DNA from: Gammaproteobacteria bacterium
GTDB taxonomy: Bacteria > Pseudomonadota > Gammaproteobacteria > Thiohalomonadales > Thiohalomonadaceae
NCBI GenBank assembly: GCA_003252455.1
Contig: QKED01000040.1
Coordinates: forward strand, 1-45,316
Direction: 5' to 3'
DNA length: 45,316 nt
Shown here: one piece after another, positions 1 through 8,013 of the stretch
Layout: each line of letters opens with the position of its first letter
Position numbering within the stretch: position 1 is the first letter of the stretch
Notes under the pieces: generated by a model
Told to the model about the DNA's origin: nothing
Seen by the model: the letters and a program-made list of their open reading frames with translations, nothing else
The model's database searches: none
Program-made: the position numbers and the translations under genes

Positions 1-1029
1 TTTCTGCTCTTCGCCGGGGCGCTGCACGTCAACCTCGAAGACCTGGCGAAGCAGAAGTGGGTGATCGGCATCCTCGCCTCGGTGGGGGTGTTGGTCTCGA
101 CCTTCCTCATCGGGGGGGCCACCTACGCCCTCAGCGGCGCGCTCGGGCTCGGGCTACCACTCATCTATTGCCTGCTGTTCGGCGCCCTCATCTCCCCCAC
201 CGACCCCATCGCCGTGCTCGGTATCCTCAAGAGCAGCGGCGCGCCCAAGACCCTGGCGACCAAGATCGCCGGCGAGTCGCTGTTCAACGACGGCGTCGGT
301 GTGGTGGTCTTCATCGCCCTGCTCGGGGTGTTGCAACAGGGCGAGGTGAGCCTCGGCCATGTGGGGCTGCTGTTCCTCGAAGAGGCGGTGGGCGGCGTGC
401 TCTTCGGCCTGCTGCTCGGCTGGGTCGGCTTCAGCCTGCTGCGCAGTATGGACAACTATCAAGTGGAGGTGCTCATCACCCTGGCGCTGGTGATGGGGGG
501 GTACGCCCTGGCGCAGAAGATCCACGTCTCCGGGCCCATCGCCGTGGTGGTGGCGGGGCTCTGGATCGGCAACCACGGGCGCCTGCTGGCCATGTCCGAC
601 ACCACCCGCCGCCATCTGGACACCTTCTGGGAGCTGATCGACGAGGTGCTCAACGCGGTGCTCTTCGTGCTCCTCGGTCTGGAGGTGTTGATCCTCAGTT
701 TCCAGGGCAACTACCTCATCGCCGGGGTGCTGATCATCCCGCTCGCGCTGCTCGCGCGTCTCATCGCCGTGGGGGTGCCGGTGGGGCTGATGCGTGCCCG
801 GCGTCCCTTCACCCCACACGCGGTGAAGGTGATGACCTGGGGCGGCCTGCGTGGTGGTATCTCGGTGGCCTTGGCCCTCTCGCTGCCGCCGGGGCCCGAG
901 CGTGAGGCGATCCTCGCCATCACCTATGTGGTGGTGATCTTCTCCATTGCCGTGCAGGGGCTCACCATCGGGCCGCTGCTGGCGCGGTTGGGTCTGAGTG
1001 GCCCGGTCCACAACGACGGGGGGCATTGA
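1..1029 (+). CDS. Na+/H+ antiporter, CPA1 family (5' end missing)
   Basis: This inner-membrane cation/proton antiporter is cut by the left edge of the window. The reading frame is open from base 1, so the 342 residues seen are the C-terminal part of a protein whose start lies outside. The visible part consists of about ten hydrophobic segments. It has the CPA1 hallmarks: a GALISPTDPIAVL stretch and the GESLFNDGVGVV stretch, in which the Asn-Asp pair is the cation-binding site of the family. The conserved WGGLRGG motif comes near the end. It presumably exchanges Na+ (or K+) for H+ and supports pH and salt homeostasis. There is no long cytoplasmic C-terminal tail or TrkA-type domain after the last span. 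The next small gene starts one base after its stop, so the two are probably co-transcribed. The CPA1 assignment is firm; the ion specificity is not. Confidence 0.9.
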   Translation, partial: FLLFAGALHVNLEDLAKQKWVIGILASVGVLVSTFLIGGATYALSGALGLGLPLIYCLLFGALISPTDPIAVLGILKSSGAPKTLATKIAGESLFNDGVGVVVFIALLGVLQQGEVSLGHVGLLFLEEAVGGVLFGLLLGWVGFSLLRSMDNYQVEVLITLALVMGGYALAQKIHVSGPIAVVVAGLWIGNHGRLLAMSDTTRRHLDTFWELIDEVLNAVLFVLLGLEVLILSFQGNYLIAGVLIIPLALLARLIAVGVPVGLMRARRPFTPHAVKVMTWGGLRGGISVALALSLPPGPEREAILAITYVVVIFSIAVQGLTIGPLLARLGLSGPVHNDGGH

Positions 1030-1030
1030 G

Positions 1031-1234
1031 ATGGCCGGTCAAGGGAGTGTTGGGAATGTGATCGCCGCGCTGGCGAGCTTCTTTATTCCAGGGCTCGGTC
1101 AGTTGCTGCAGGGACGCCTGCTCTTCGCGCTGTTTCTGTTCGTCGCTACCACCCTGCTCTGGTTCTTCTGGCTCGGCTGGATCACCCACCTCTGGGCCAT
1201 CATCGACGCCGCCCTGTTCAAAGGGGAGGGGTAG
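1031..1234 (+). CDS. Small membrane protein, TM2-like
   Basis: This is a 67-residue protein with two hydrophobic segments separated by a short turn. The motif FFIPGLGQLLQG at about residues 18-29 resembles the first helix and turn of TM2-domain and related small bacterial membrane proteins, followed by a Trp/Phe-rich second helix. The ATG at 1031 follows the antiporter stop by one base, which suggests coupled translation. An upstream in-frame start at 998 would lie inside the antiporter gene and is less likely. The function is unknown. Being co-transcribed with an antiporter does not by itself show a role in ion transport. Confidence 0.75.
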   Translation: MAGQGSVGNVIAALASFFIPGLGQLLQGRLLFALFLFVATTLLWFFWLGWITHLWAIIDAALFKGEG

Positions 1235-1235
1235 G

Positions 1236-1403
1236 GTGCGGCGCTGGCTCTGCCGTCTGGCAGGGCTATGCTACGTCGGGCTCGCCGCCCTGGGGTCGTG
1301 TGGCCCGGCCTGCCTACCACACCGGGTACTGCTCGGGCTGAGTGTCCCGCTGCTCACCCTCTGGGGTCGGTCGCGGCTCGGTGCGGTCAGTGCGACGCCT
1401 TGA
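1236..1403 (+). CDS. Possible small lipoprotein-like ORF
   Basis: A GTG at 1236 follows the preceding stop by one base and sits a few bases after an AGGGGAGGGG run that could serve as a strong ribosome-binding site. The 55-residue product has an Arg-rich start (RR at residues 2-3) and a hydrophobic stretch. It also has LGSC at residues 19-22, which is acceptable as a lipobox, and a second hydrophobic patch. The last 17 bases overlap the 3' end of the ankyrin gene on the other strand. I recognise no homologue. The case rests only on spacing, the Shine-Dalgarno sequence and the signal-like start, and chance is a real alternative. Confidence 0.33.
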   Translation: MRRWLCRLAGLCYVGLAALGSCGPACLPHRVLLGLSVPLLTLWGRSRLGAVSATP

Positions 1404-2001
1404 GTGAGGCCTGCAATAGGGGTAGTAACTCCGGGTGCTGGCTCTGTTCGGCCCAATCCAGGGCGTTGCGCCCGCTCTTGTCGCGACGGCCGGGGTCGGC
1501 ACCGTGGGCCAGTAGGCGCTGAGTGCTACCAAGATGCCCCTCTTTGACCGCCCAGATGAGGGCGTCCCAGCCATCGGCCGGGTCATGCCCGTCGATCGGT
1601 GCACCGCGCTCCAGGAGCAGTGTCAGGGTCGCCTGGTGGTCGTCCATGCTCGCCACCATCACCGTCGTGTAGCCTGACTTGTCGCGCACGCCGATATCGG
1701 CGCCAGCGTCGAGCAGGCGTGCCGCCACCTCGGTGTGACCACGTTGTGCGGCGTAGAGTAGGGCGCTCCAGCGGCAGTGATCGCGTGCGTTGACCTGGGC
1801 GCCAGCAGCGATGAGCGCCTCTACCTGGGGCAGGTCCCCCTGTTCGGCGGCGCGCATCAGCTGGCTACGGCCACGCTCGTCGAGCTGCTCCAGGTCGCGG
1901 TGCAGCAAACTCGCGAGCCCAACACCCACCAGCAGCAGGAGGAGAATCGAGCGGTAGGGGTGGTCATAGGCCTGATGGCGCAGTTGTTCGAGCAGGGTCA
2001 T
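1387..2001 (-). CDS. Membrane-anchored ankyrin-repeat protein
   Basis: This 204-residue protein has a short basic N-terminus, one hydrophobic span at about residues 18-32 and then roughly five ankyrin repeats from about residue 42 to 200. Repeats are recognisable by phrases such as GRSQLMRAAEQGD, WSALLYAAQRGHTEVAARLL and DALIWAVKEGHL, each followed by a GA(D/Q/P)-type turn. Ankyrin repeats bind proteins; the single span suggests the repeat domain is held at the membrane, probably on the periplasmic face given the basic N-terminus. A GGAG sequence about eight bases upstream supports the ATG at 2001. It is transcribed away from the kinase gene at 2254, and the roughly 250-bp gap between them must hold both promoters. 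The partner is unknown. Confidence 0.85.
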   Translation of the reverse strand: MTLLEQLRHQAYDHPYRSILLLLLVGVGLASLLHRDLEQLDERGRSQLMRAAEQGDLPQVEALIAAGAQVNARDHCRWSALLYAAQRGHTEVAARLLDAGADIGVRDKSGYTTVMVASMDDHQATLTLLLERGAPIDGHDPADGWDALIWAVKEGHLGSTQRLLAHGADPGRRDKSGRNALDWAEQSQHPELLPLLQASLKASH

Positions 2002-2160
2002 GGGCGTCTCCGGTGGGCCGCACGATCATAGTCTCTCGACACACCCGGGCCTAGTCGGGGGGGCATGCAGAGGCGGTTTGACGTGTGCCTCGCCCCGTAC
2101 GAGGTCGAAGGCACGGTACCCTCTCGTCGGGTTTGCCCGCGGTCGGTCGATCCCATCGCC

Positions 2161-2206
2161 CCCCAGTTTGGGCTGTGAGCCCCGGTGTCTATCACGTAAA
2201 CTGGGG
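2161..2206. repeat. Nine-base inverted repeat upstream of the sensor kinase
   Basis: CCCCAGTTT at 2161-2169 is perfectly complementary to AAACTGGGG at 2198-2206, with 28 bases between the arms. The element lies 48 bases before the preferred kinase start at 2254 and between two divergent genes. It could be an operator bound by a dimer or a large hairpin in the kinase leader. Nothing in the sequence decides between these. Confidence 0.45.
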
Positions 2207-2253
2207 TGTGAATGATGTTCATGGGCCCCGCCCAACCGTTCAGGGGAGCCGCC

Positions 2254-4401
2254 GTGGCGATTGACTGGAGCCAGCAAGAGGACGACGAGGTCGAGCGTGT
2301 GCGCGACGCCAACGCGCGCCCATGCCCCTTCTTCGGCCTGCGCGCCAAACTCATCCTGCCCTATCTGCTGACCCTGCTCATGTTCGGCACACTGCTGCAC
2401 TTCTATGCCGAGCAGCAGTACCTCAACTACCAGAAGCAGCGCTTCATCGACGAGCAGTACTACAGCCTGGAGGCGCTGGCGGTGGTGCTGCGCGAGGGGT
2501 TGGAGCGCGGCGATCGTGAACAGATCCGCCGTCACCTGCGCCACTTCCACCAGCAGTATCAGTCGCGTTGGCACTACCTCTCGATGTACGGCGACGACGG
2601 TGAACTCTTCTATCCGGTGGGGAACGACCCGGGCGAGCCGGTGGGTGAGCACTATATCAATCTGTTGCAGCGTATCCACATCAACGGTGGCGTGCGCGCG
2701 GTGTTGCGTCTGACGGTGGACTGGAGCGAACGGCGGCGCAGTGAGGTCGCCCGCATGCGCCAGCTGGAGTGGGGTGGCCTCTTCATCTTTATCGTCATCA
2801 TGCTGGCCGGACTCTTCTGGCAGGACCGTATCATGGTCAGCCCCCTGCGCGCCCTCAGCGACGCCGCCCAGCGCCTGGGTGAGGGGGATTTCAGCATCGG
2901 TCGCCTGCCACGCCAGGGGACACGCGACGAGATCGGCTATCTGAGCGAACGCTTCGCGGTGATGCGCGACCACCTGCGCCAGGCGCGCGACGATCTGGCG
3001 GTGAGCGAAGGGCGCTACCGCGGCGTCACCGAGTTGACCACCGACTTCGCCTACATCCTCAGTGTCGAGCGCAACGAGCGGCTGACGCTGGAGTGGGGGA
3101 GCGGCACCCTCGACGAGCCCGGCTCCTGCTGCCACCAGCCCTACGGCGAGAGTTGGATGCGCTGCATCGTGCTCTCCGATCGCGACCGCTTTGTGCGCCG
3201 CAATCGCGCCCTGCTCGACGGTCATCAGCAGGTGCTGGTCTACCGTGTGCACTGCCGTGGGCAGATCCGCTGGCTGCGCGACGTGGCCAAGCCGATCCTC
3301 TCCGAGCGTGGGCGGGTGCTGCGTATCACCGGCGCGATCCAGGATGTCACCGAACAGAAGCGTATCGAGCTGGAGTTGCAGGAGGCGAAGGAGACCGCCG
3401 AGGCGGCCAACGAGTCCAAGAGCACCTTCCTCGCCACCATGAGCCACGAGCTGCGCACCCCGCTCACCGCCATCATCGGTTACGCGCAACTTCTCCAGCA
3501 CCTGCCGCCGGAGAAACTCGACTACAAGGAGGGTCTGCAGGTGGTGCACCGCAACGGCCAACACCTGCTGGCACTGATCAACGACATCCTCGACATCTCC
3601 AAGATCGAGGCACACCGCATCGAGCTCTATCCCGCCACCACCCAGATCGAACAGCTGATCGAGGGGGTCGCCGATACCATCCGTCTCAAGGCGCAGGAGA
3701 AGGGGCTCACTTACAACCATCGTACCGATGGCCTCACCCTGCACAGCGTGGAGGTGGATGAACAGCGCCTCAGCCAGGTGTTGATCAATCTCCTGAGTAA
3801 CGCGGTGAAGTTCACCGACCACGGCAAGGTGACTCTGAGCGTACGTCAGCTGCCAGCCGCGGACGAGGAGATGGACCACGTGCGCCTGCGCTTCGAGGTG
3901 CGCGATACCGGTATCGGTATCCCCTTCGAGGAGCTGGAGCGTATCTTCATGCCCTTCGAGCAGGTGAGCGACGCCAAGCGCGCGCGCATCGGCACGGGCC
4001 TGGGTCTGGCCATCTGCCGCAAGTTGGTGGAGTTGATGGGGGGAGAGCTGCTGGTGGAGAGCCGTATCGGCTTCGGCACGCGCTTCTGGTTCGACCTGCT
4101 GCTTCCCCCCGGTGAGGGGGCGACGCTGCTCGACCAGCAGGAGAGCAACGAACAGGTGCTGGAGGGGGCGCTCCCCGAGTTGGGGGCACTACACGAGGTG
4201 GCGCACCTGGCCGGTCTCGGGCATATGGCCAGAGTCCTGCACTGGGCCACCCATCAGGAGCAGATCGACCCGACCCTGCACCCCTTTCTGGAGCGGGTCA
4301 GGTCGCTGGCACGGGAAGAAGAGACCAGTGACCTGCGTGCCCTGATCAGTGCCGCACGCCGCCGGCAGGCGAAACACGAGAGAAAGAAACTAGAGGTATG
4401 A
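2254..4401 (+). CDS. PAS-domain sensor histidine kinase
   Basis: This is a membrane-bound histidine kinase of 715 residues from the preferred start. Two spans (about 34-50 and 173-189) enclose a periplasmic sensor of some 120 residues. They are followed by a HAMP linker (190-245), a PAS domain (250-368), HisKA with the phospho-acceptor His398 in MSHELRTPLT, and a HATPase domain with N-box INLLSNAVKF, DTGIGIP and GTGLGLAI. A helical extension of about 75 residues follows the ATPase domain, and there is no receiver domain. The GTG at 2254 is preferred because AGGGGAG at 2242-2248 sits five bases before it; an ATG at 2212 would add 14 unremarkable residues. Its stop overlaps the response regulator start by four bases, so that protein is the likely partner. 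The signal is unknown. Confidence 0.93.
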   Translation: MAIDWSQQEDDEVERVRDANARPCPFFGLRAKLILPYLLTLLMFGTLLHFYAEQQYLNYQKQRFIDEQYYSLEALAVVLREGLERGDREQIRRHLRHFHQQYQSRWHYLSMYGDDGELFYPVGNDPGEPVGEHYINLLQRIHINGGVRAVLRLTVDWSERRRSEVARMRQLEWGGLFIFIVIMLAGLFWQDRIMVSPLRALSDAAQRLGEGDFSIGRLPRQGTRDEIGYLSERFAVMRDHLRQARDDLAVSEGRYRGVTELTTDFAYILSVERNERLTLEWGSGTLDEPGSCCHQPYGESWMRCIVLSDRDRFVRRNRALLDGHQQVLVYRVHCRGQIRWLRDVAKPILSERGRVLRITGAIQDVTEQKRIELELQEAKETAEAANESKSTFLATMSHELRTPLTAIIGYAQLLQHLPPEKLDYKEGLQVVHRNGQHLLALINDILDISKIEAHRIELYPATTQIEQLIEGVADTIRLKAQEKGLTYNHRTDGLTLHSVEVDEQRLSQVLINLLSNAVKFTDHGKVTLSVRQLPAADEEMDHVRLRFEVRDTGIGIPFEELERIFMPFEQVSDAKRARIGTGLGLAICRKLVELMGGELLVESRIGFGTRFWFDLLLPPGEGATLLDQQESNEQVLEGALPELGALHEVAHLAGLGHMARVLHWATHQEQIDPTLHPFLERVRSLAREEETSDLRALISAARRRQAKHERKKLEV

Positions 4402-5045
4402 GCGGGATGAGTGAACATGCGACCGTGATGGTGGTGGACGACGACGAGGCGATGCGCATGATGTTGGTCTCCTTGCTGCGGGTGCACGGGTTCCAACCCG
4501 AGGCCTACGCCAATGCCGGTGACCTGCTCGCCGCCTACGACCCCAACCGCCCCTGCTGCGTGCTCACCGATGTGCGTATGCCGGGGATGACGGGCGTCGA
4601 GCTGCTAGGGACGCTGATGGGGCGCCGCCCGCAGCCGGTGGTGATCCTGCTTACCGGCCACAGCGACCTGCCCCTGGCGGTGAAGGCGATGCGTGACGGC
4701 GCCTTCGACTTCATCGAGAAGCCGCCGGAGCCACAACACTTGGTCACACGGGTGGAGAAGGGGTTGGCGGTCAACCGCGAGCGCCTCGGCGCCTATCGGC
4801 GCAGCAACGAGCTGCGTCAGCGTTATTTGGGACTGACACGCCGTGAACGGGATGTGCTGGTGCCCGTGGTGCAGGGTGAGACCAACAAGGCCATCGCCGA
4901 GTTGCTCGGCCTCAGCCCCCGCACCGTGGAGATCCACCGCGCCAACGTGATGCAGAAGATGGAGGCCGACTCCCTCGCCGTACTGGTGCGCATGGTCATC
5001 GAGATCGAGGCGGAGTTCGGCGAGTTGGGGCGGCTCGCCCCCTGA
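4398..5045 (+). CDS. FixJ/NarL-type response regulator
   Basis: This is a 215-residue two-domain regulator. The receiver domain (about 8-125) has the acidic pair in VVDDDE, phospho-acceptor Asp58 in LTDVRMPGMTG and the conserved Lys in FIEKPPEP. A LuxR-type helix-turn-helix follows at about 145-205, with LTRRERDVL and NKAIAELLGLSPRTVEIHRANVMQKM. The closely FixJ-like layout suggests a phosphorylation-activated transcription factor. It overlaps the kinase gene by four bases (ATGA), indicating translational coupling and a matched pair. No target site can be named from the sequence. It converges with the small gene at 5049-5213, with a gap of three bases. Confidence 0.94.
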   Translation: MSGMSEHATVMVVDDDEAMRMMLVSLLRVHGFQPEAYANAGDLLAAYDPNRPCCVLTDVRMPGMTGVELLGTLMGRRPQPVVILLTGHSDLPLAVKAMRDGAFDFIEKPPEPQHLVTRVEKGLAVNRERLGAYRRSNELRQRYLGLTRRERDVLVPVVQGETNKAIAELLGLSPRTVEIHRANVMQKMEADSLAVLVRMVIEIEAEFGELGRLAP

Positions 5046-5048
5046 GGC

Positions 5049-5213
5049 TCAGCTCGCCTCGGCGAGCTGCTCTTCGAGCTGCTCGCGCCGCTTCTGCAGG
5101 ATGCGCAGGTACATGCGCCGTGCCTGCTCCGCCTCCGGCCCCTCCTCGGCGTAGCTCTCCTCGATGAGCTGTTCCAACTCGACGATATCCTGCTGTAATT
5201 TCTGGTTGGACAT
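5049..5213 (-). CDS. Small charged helical protein (54 aa)
   Basis: This is a 54-residue, Glu/Gln/Arg-rich protein with almost no helix breakers apart from one Gly-Pro. It probably forms two helices that could pair as a hairpin or coiled coil. The repeated pattern includes VELEQLIEES and KRREQLEEQLAEA. The codon use matches neighbouring genes and the frame is uninterrupted, so I judge it real. A GGGGA sequence precedes the ATG at 5213. It stands alone between the convergent response regulator and a gene on its own strand about 125 bp away. I do not recognise the family. A small adaptor or anti-regulator for a neighbouring signalling protein is only a guess. Confidence 0.65.
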   Translation of the reverse strand: MSNQKLQQDIVELEQLIEESYAEEGPEAEQARRMYLRILQKRREQLEEQLAEAS

Positions 5214-5339
5214 GGCTGGTCCCCGAAATTGTTACATATTGGACACATCACCAGTATGGCAAGGGTTCGGCAGATTGCCAGTCAAAGGTCGTCATCTATC
5301 CCCTATGCGCGCCCTATTGCGGGGAAAGCGCGAGCTATC

Positions 5340-7934
5340 TCACGCTTCGTCCCTGCCCAGGGGGCGGATATGCGCCACATGGGTGACCAGCTCCGGTGCG
5401 GGGCGACCGATGTGGTAACCCTGCGCCAAGTGGATGCCACAGGCGTGGACCTGCTCCAGCACCTCCTGATTCTCCACATACTCCGCCAACGAGCGGATCC
5501 CCAACTGCTCGCAGAGTTGGGCGATGGCCACGACGAAGGCACGGTCGCGTGGGTCGGTGGCCATGTTGACGATGAAGTCACCCTCGATCTTCACGTAGTC
5601 GGTGGGGAAGTGCTTGAGGTAGTGGAACGAGGAGAACCCGGAGCCGAAGTCGTCGATGGCGAGACCGAAGCCCAGCTCCTTGAGCTGATGTACGAAGCGC
5701 TCCAGTTGCTCGAAGTTCTTTACCGTGTCGCGCTCGGTGATCTCGAAGACCACCTGGTGGGTGGCGATGCCAAAGCGCTGGGTGGTGCCCACGGCGAAGC
5801 GTAGGAAGTCGTGCAGCACCAGGGCACGGGGCGAGATGTTGAGGAACAGCTTGCCCCGGTAGCCCTGTTCGGCGGCGACCTGTAGCGCCTTCTCCATCAC
5901 CACCTGATCGAGCTGGTGGATCAGCCCCGCCTTCTCGGCGATCTCGATGAACTCATGGGCCCCCATCAGGCTGCCGTCCTCGCGGCGGATGCGGCTCAGC
6001 ACCTCCACCGCCTCCACCTCGCCGCTGCGGGTGTCGAGGATCGGCTGGAAGAAGGGCTCCACCATGCGCTTTTCGATCGCAGAGGCGATCACCAGGGTGC
6101 GCTCGCCGATGGAGCGGAACACCTCGACCATCTCGTGCTGGTCGGGGAAGCCGATACGGTTCTTACCCTCGGTCTTCGCCTTGTACATCATGTTGTCGGC
6201 GAATAGGAACAGGTCCTTGGCGTCGGTGGCGTGGTCGGGGTAGAGGGCGACGCCGATGGAGATGGTGGCGTGCACCTCACTGCCGTCGGGGGCGGTGAGG
6301 CCGAGCGCCTGACTCTGTTGCAGCAGGCGCCGACACACCGTCTCGGCCTGGTTGGCGTCGGACTCCGGCAGGATCGCGACGAACTCGTCACCACCGTAGC
6401 GCGCCAGCACGTCACCGGTGCCGAGTGCCTGCTGGATGAGGCTGGAGAAGTGGCGCAGGAAGCTGTCACCAAAGCCGTGGCCGTGGCTATCGTTGATGGT
6501 CTTGAAGTTGTCCATGTCGATGACCAGCAGCGAGAAGCTGTAGTCGTGGCGCCCGGCGCGGTTTACCTCGTAGTTGAGCAGCTCCCAGAAGATGCGCTGG
6601 TTGTAGAGGTTGGTCAGCGGGTCGCGTGTGGCGTAGTACTCCAGGTCTTTGGTGTATTTGTAGATCGCCTTCACCGAACCGACCACGTTGAGCAGGGTGG
6701 AGAGGATCGAGTCGACCACCAGCGCCCGGGTCTGGTCGCGCGCCGCGCCGGCATTGACGCCGATGCCGACGATGCCACCAATCTTCGGGGTGTCGACCAG
6801 CAGTGACTTGGTCTGCAGGTCGATGTGGCTGAGGGTCAGGTCCAGCGGCATGGCGTCGTGTAACGCCACCTGGTGGTTGATCTGCACCGTGCCGAAGGCG
6901 GCAAAGTGGCTGTCACGCTCCAGGGTGCGGCGCACCTCCTGCTCCACCAGCTCGCGGGTCTTCGCCGTCGGCGGGTGGTGCCAGAAGATCTCCAGGTCGA
7001 ACAGCTCCTCGTCCACCTTGAAGATGGAGAAGAGGGTGTGCGCCTCGATCACCTGGTTGATGTCGATGAGCAGGTTGCAGATGTAGTCGCGCCAGTCACG
7101 CACCACCTCGGAGGTGATGACGAACTTCTCCAGTAGGCGGATCTCGAACTCCAGCAGCTCCTTGTCCACCGCCACCGAGCGCATCTTGCGCCCCAGCTCG
7201 CCCACCTGACCGAGGATCTCGTCCAGTTCAGAGAAGCCCATGCCGTCGCGCGGCAGCTCCACATGGGTCAGGTCGGAGACCCGACTCACCTGGCCGATGG
7301 CACCACGCAGTCGCTCCATGGCGCGGGTCACGCGCTTGTTCAACAGGTAGACCACGACCAGGGCGATGAGCAGCGGCAGTGGGGCGAGCAGCAGCAGCGG
7401 CGGCAGCAGGTTGCGCTTGGCCTCCTCGACGAAGGGGGCGAGGCGCTGCTCCACCGCGATCACCCCCAGCACATCCCCCTCGTGGGCGTTTTCATGGCAG
7501 CGCAGGCACTCGTGGCGTGCCACCAGCGGATAGGTGTAACCGAGCATCTCCTCGTCCTCCGTGGTGAGGACCACGCCATGGGCGAAGCTCTCCTGTACCG
7601 CGCCGACGATCGGCTTCTGCCTGATGCTGCCGAACAGCTGCTCCACCTTCGCCCCGCGATAGATGTCGATGGTATAGGGCGAGTCGGCGTCGTGGCGCTG
7701 CACGGCGGCGATGAACTCCTCCAGCTGATCGCGCGTCCAGCCCTTACGCATGATCTGGAACATGGCGTTGAAGGTACCCTCGGCCAGGGTCGAGGAGGCC
7801 GCGTGGGCACTCTGTCGGGCCGCCGAGGTGTAGAGGCCGGTGATGGTGAAGTAGAGGCCGAGGGAGATGATCAGCGAGACGATGAGCGCGGCACCGAGGA
7901 TGAAACCGCGAAGCGAGGGGCTGGAAGTCGACAT
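5340..7934 (-). CDS. GGDEF-EAL c-di-GMP enzyme with c-type haem-like sensor
   Basis: This 864-residue membrane protein should make and/or degrade the second messenger c-di-GMP. TM1 (about 10-33) and TM2 (176-198) flank a periplasmic domain. That domain contains CLRCH at residues 143-147, a CxxCH c-type haem attachment motif as in the Tll0287-like/DUF3365 sensors, so redox or gas sensing is plausible. A HAMP-like linker follows, then a region of about 170 residues with no family I recognise. The GGDEF domain has intact RYGGDEF but no RxxD inhibition site, since the aligned residues are GTGD. The EAL domain reads EVL for EAL but keeps the expected metal and catalytic positions: NIS, EITE, DDFGSG, VKIE, AEYVE and QGY. 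Both activities may be present. The gene is separated from the prenyltransferase gene upstream by 79 bp. Confidence 0.94.
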   Translation of the reverse strand: MSTSSPSLRGFILGAALIVSLIISLGLYFTITGLYTSAARQSAHAASSTLAEGTFNAMFQIMRKGWTRDQLEEFIAAVQRHDADSPYTIDIYRGAKVEQLFGSIRQKPIVGAVQESFAHGVVLTTEDEEMLGYTYPLVARHECLRCHENAHEGDVLGVIAVEQRLAPFVEEAKRNLLPPLLLLAPLPLLIALVVVYLLNKRVTRAMERLRGAIGQVSRVSDLTHVELPRDGMGFSELDEILGQVGELGRKMRSVAVDKELLEFEIRLLEKFVITSEVVRDWRDYICNLLIDINQVIEAHTLFSIFKVDEELFDLEIFWHHPPTAKTRELVEQEVRRTLERDSHFAAFGTVQINHQVALHDAMPLDLTLSHIDLQTKSLLVDTPKIGGIVGIGVNAGAARDQTRALVVDSILSTLLNVVGSVKAIYKYTKDLEYYATRDPLTNLYNQRIFWELLNYEVNRAGRHDYSFSLLVIDMDNFKTINDSHGHGFGDSFLRHFSSLIQQALGTGDVLARYGGDEFVAILPESDANQAETVCRRLLQQSQALGLTAPDGSEVHATISIGVALYPDHATDAKDLFLFADNMMYKAKTEGKNRIGFPDQHEMVEVFRSIGERTLVIASAIEKRMVEPFFQPILDTRSGEVEAVEVLSRIRREDGSLMGAHEFIEIAEKAGLIHQLDQVVMEKALQVAAEQGYRGKLFLNISPRALVLHDFLRFAVGTTQRFGIATHQVVFEITERDTVKNFEQLERFVHQLKELGFGLAIDDFGSGFSSFHYLKHFPTDYVKIEGDFIVNMATDPRDRAFVVAIAQLCEQLGIRSLAEYVENQEVLEQVHACGIHLAQGYHIGRPAPELVTHVAHIRPLGRDEA

Positions 7935-8013
7935 GGCAAATATGTGATGTGGGTATCGTTCTTATTGTGGCGCAGCCGTGGGCCCGCTGTCCCCTACAGA
8001 CGACAGGCGGTGC

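Noticed and set aside
2026-3879. Long minus-strand open frame (617 codons) antisense to the sensor kinase
   Set aside because: It is rich in His, Gln, Val and Leu in a repetitive way, lacks any recognisable domain, and mirrors the codon structure of the kinase on the other strand. It is a GC-driven shadow.
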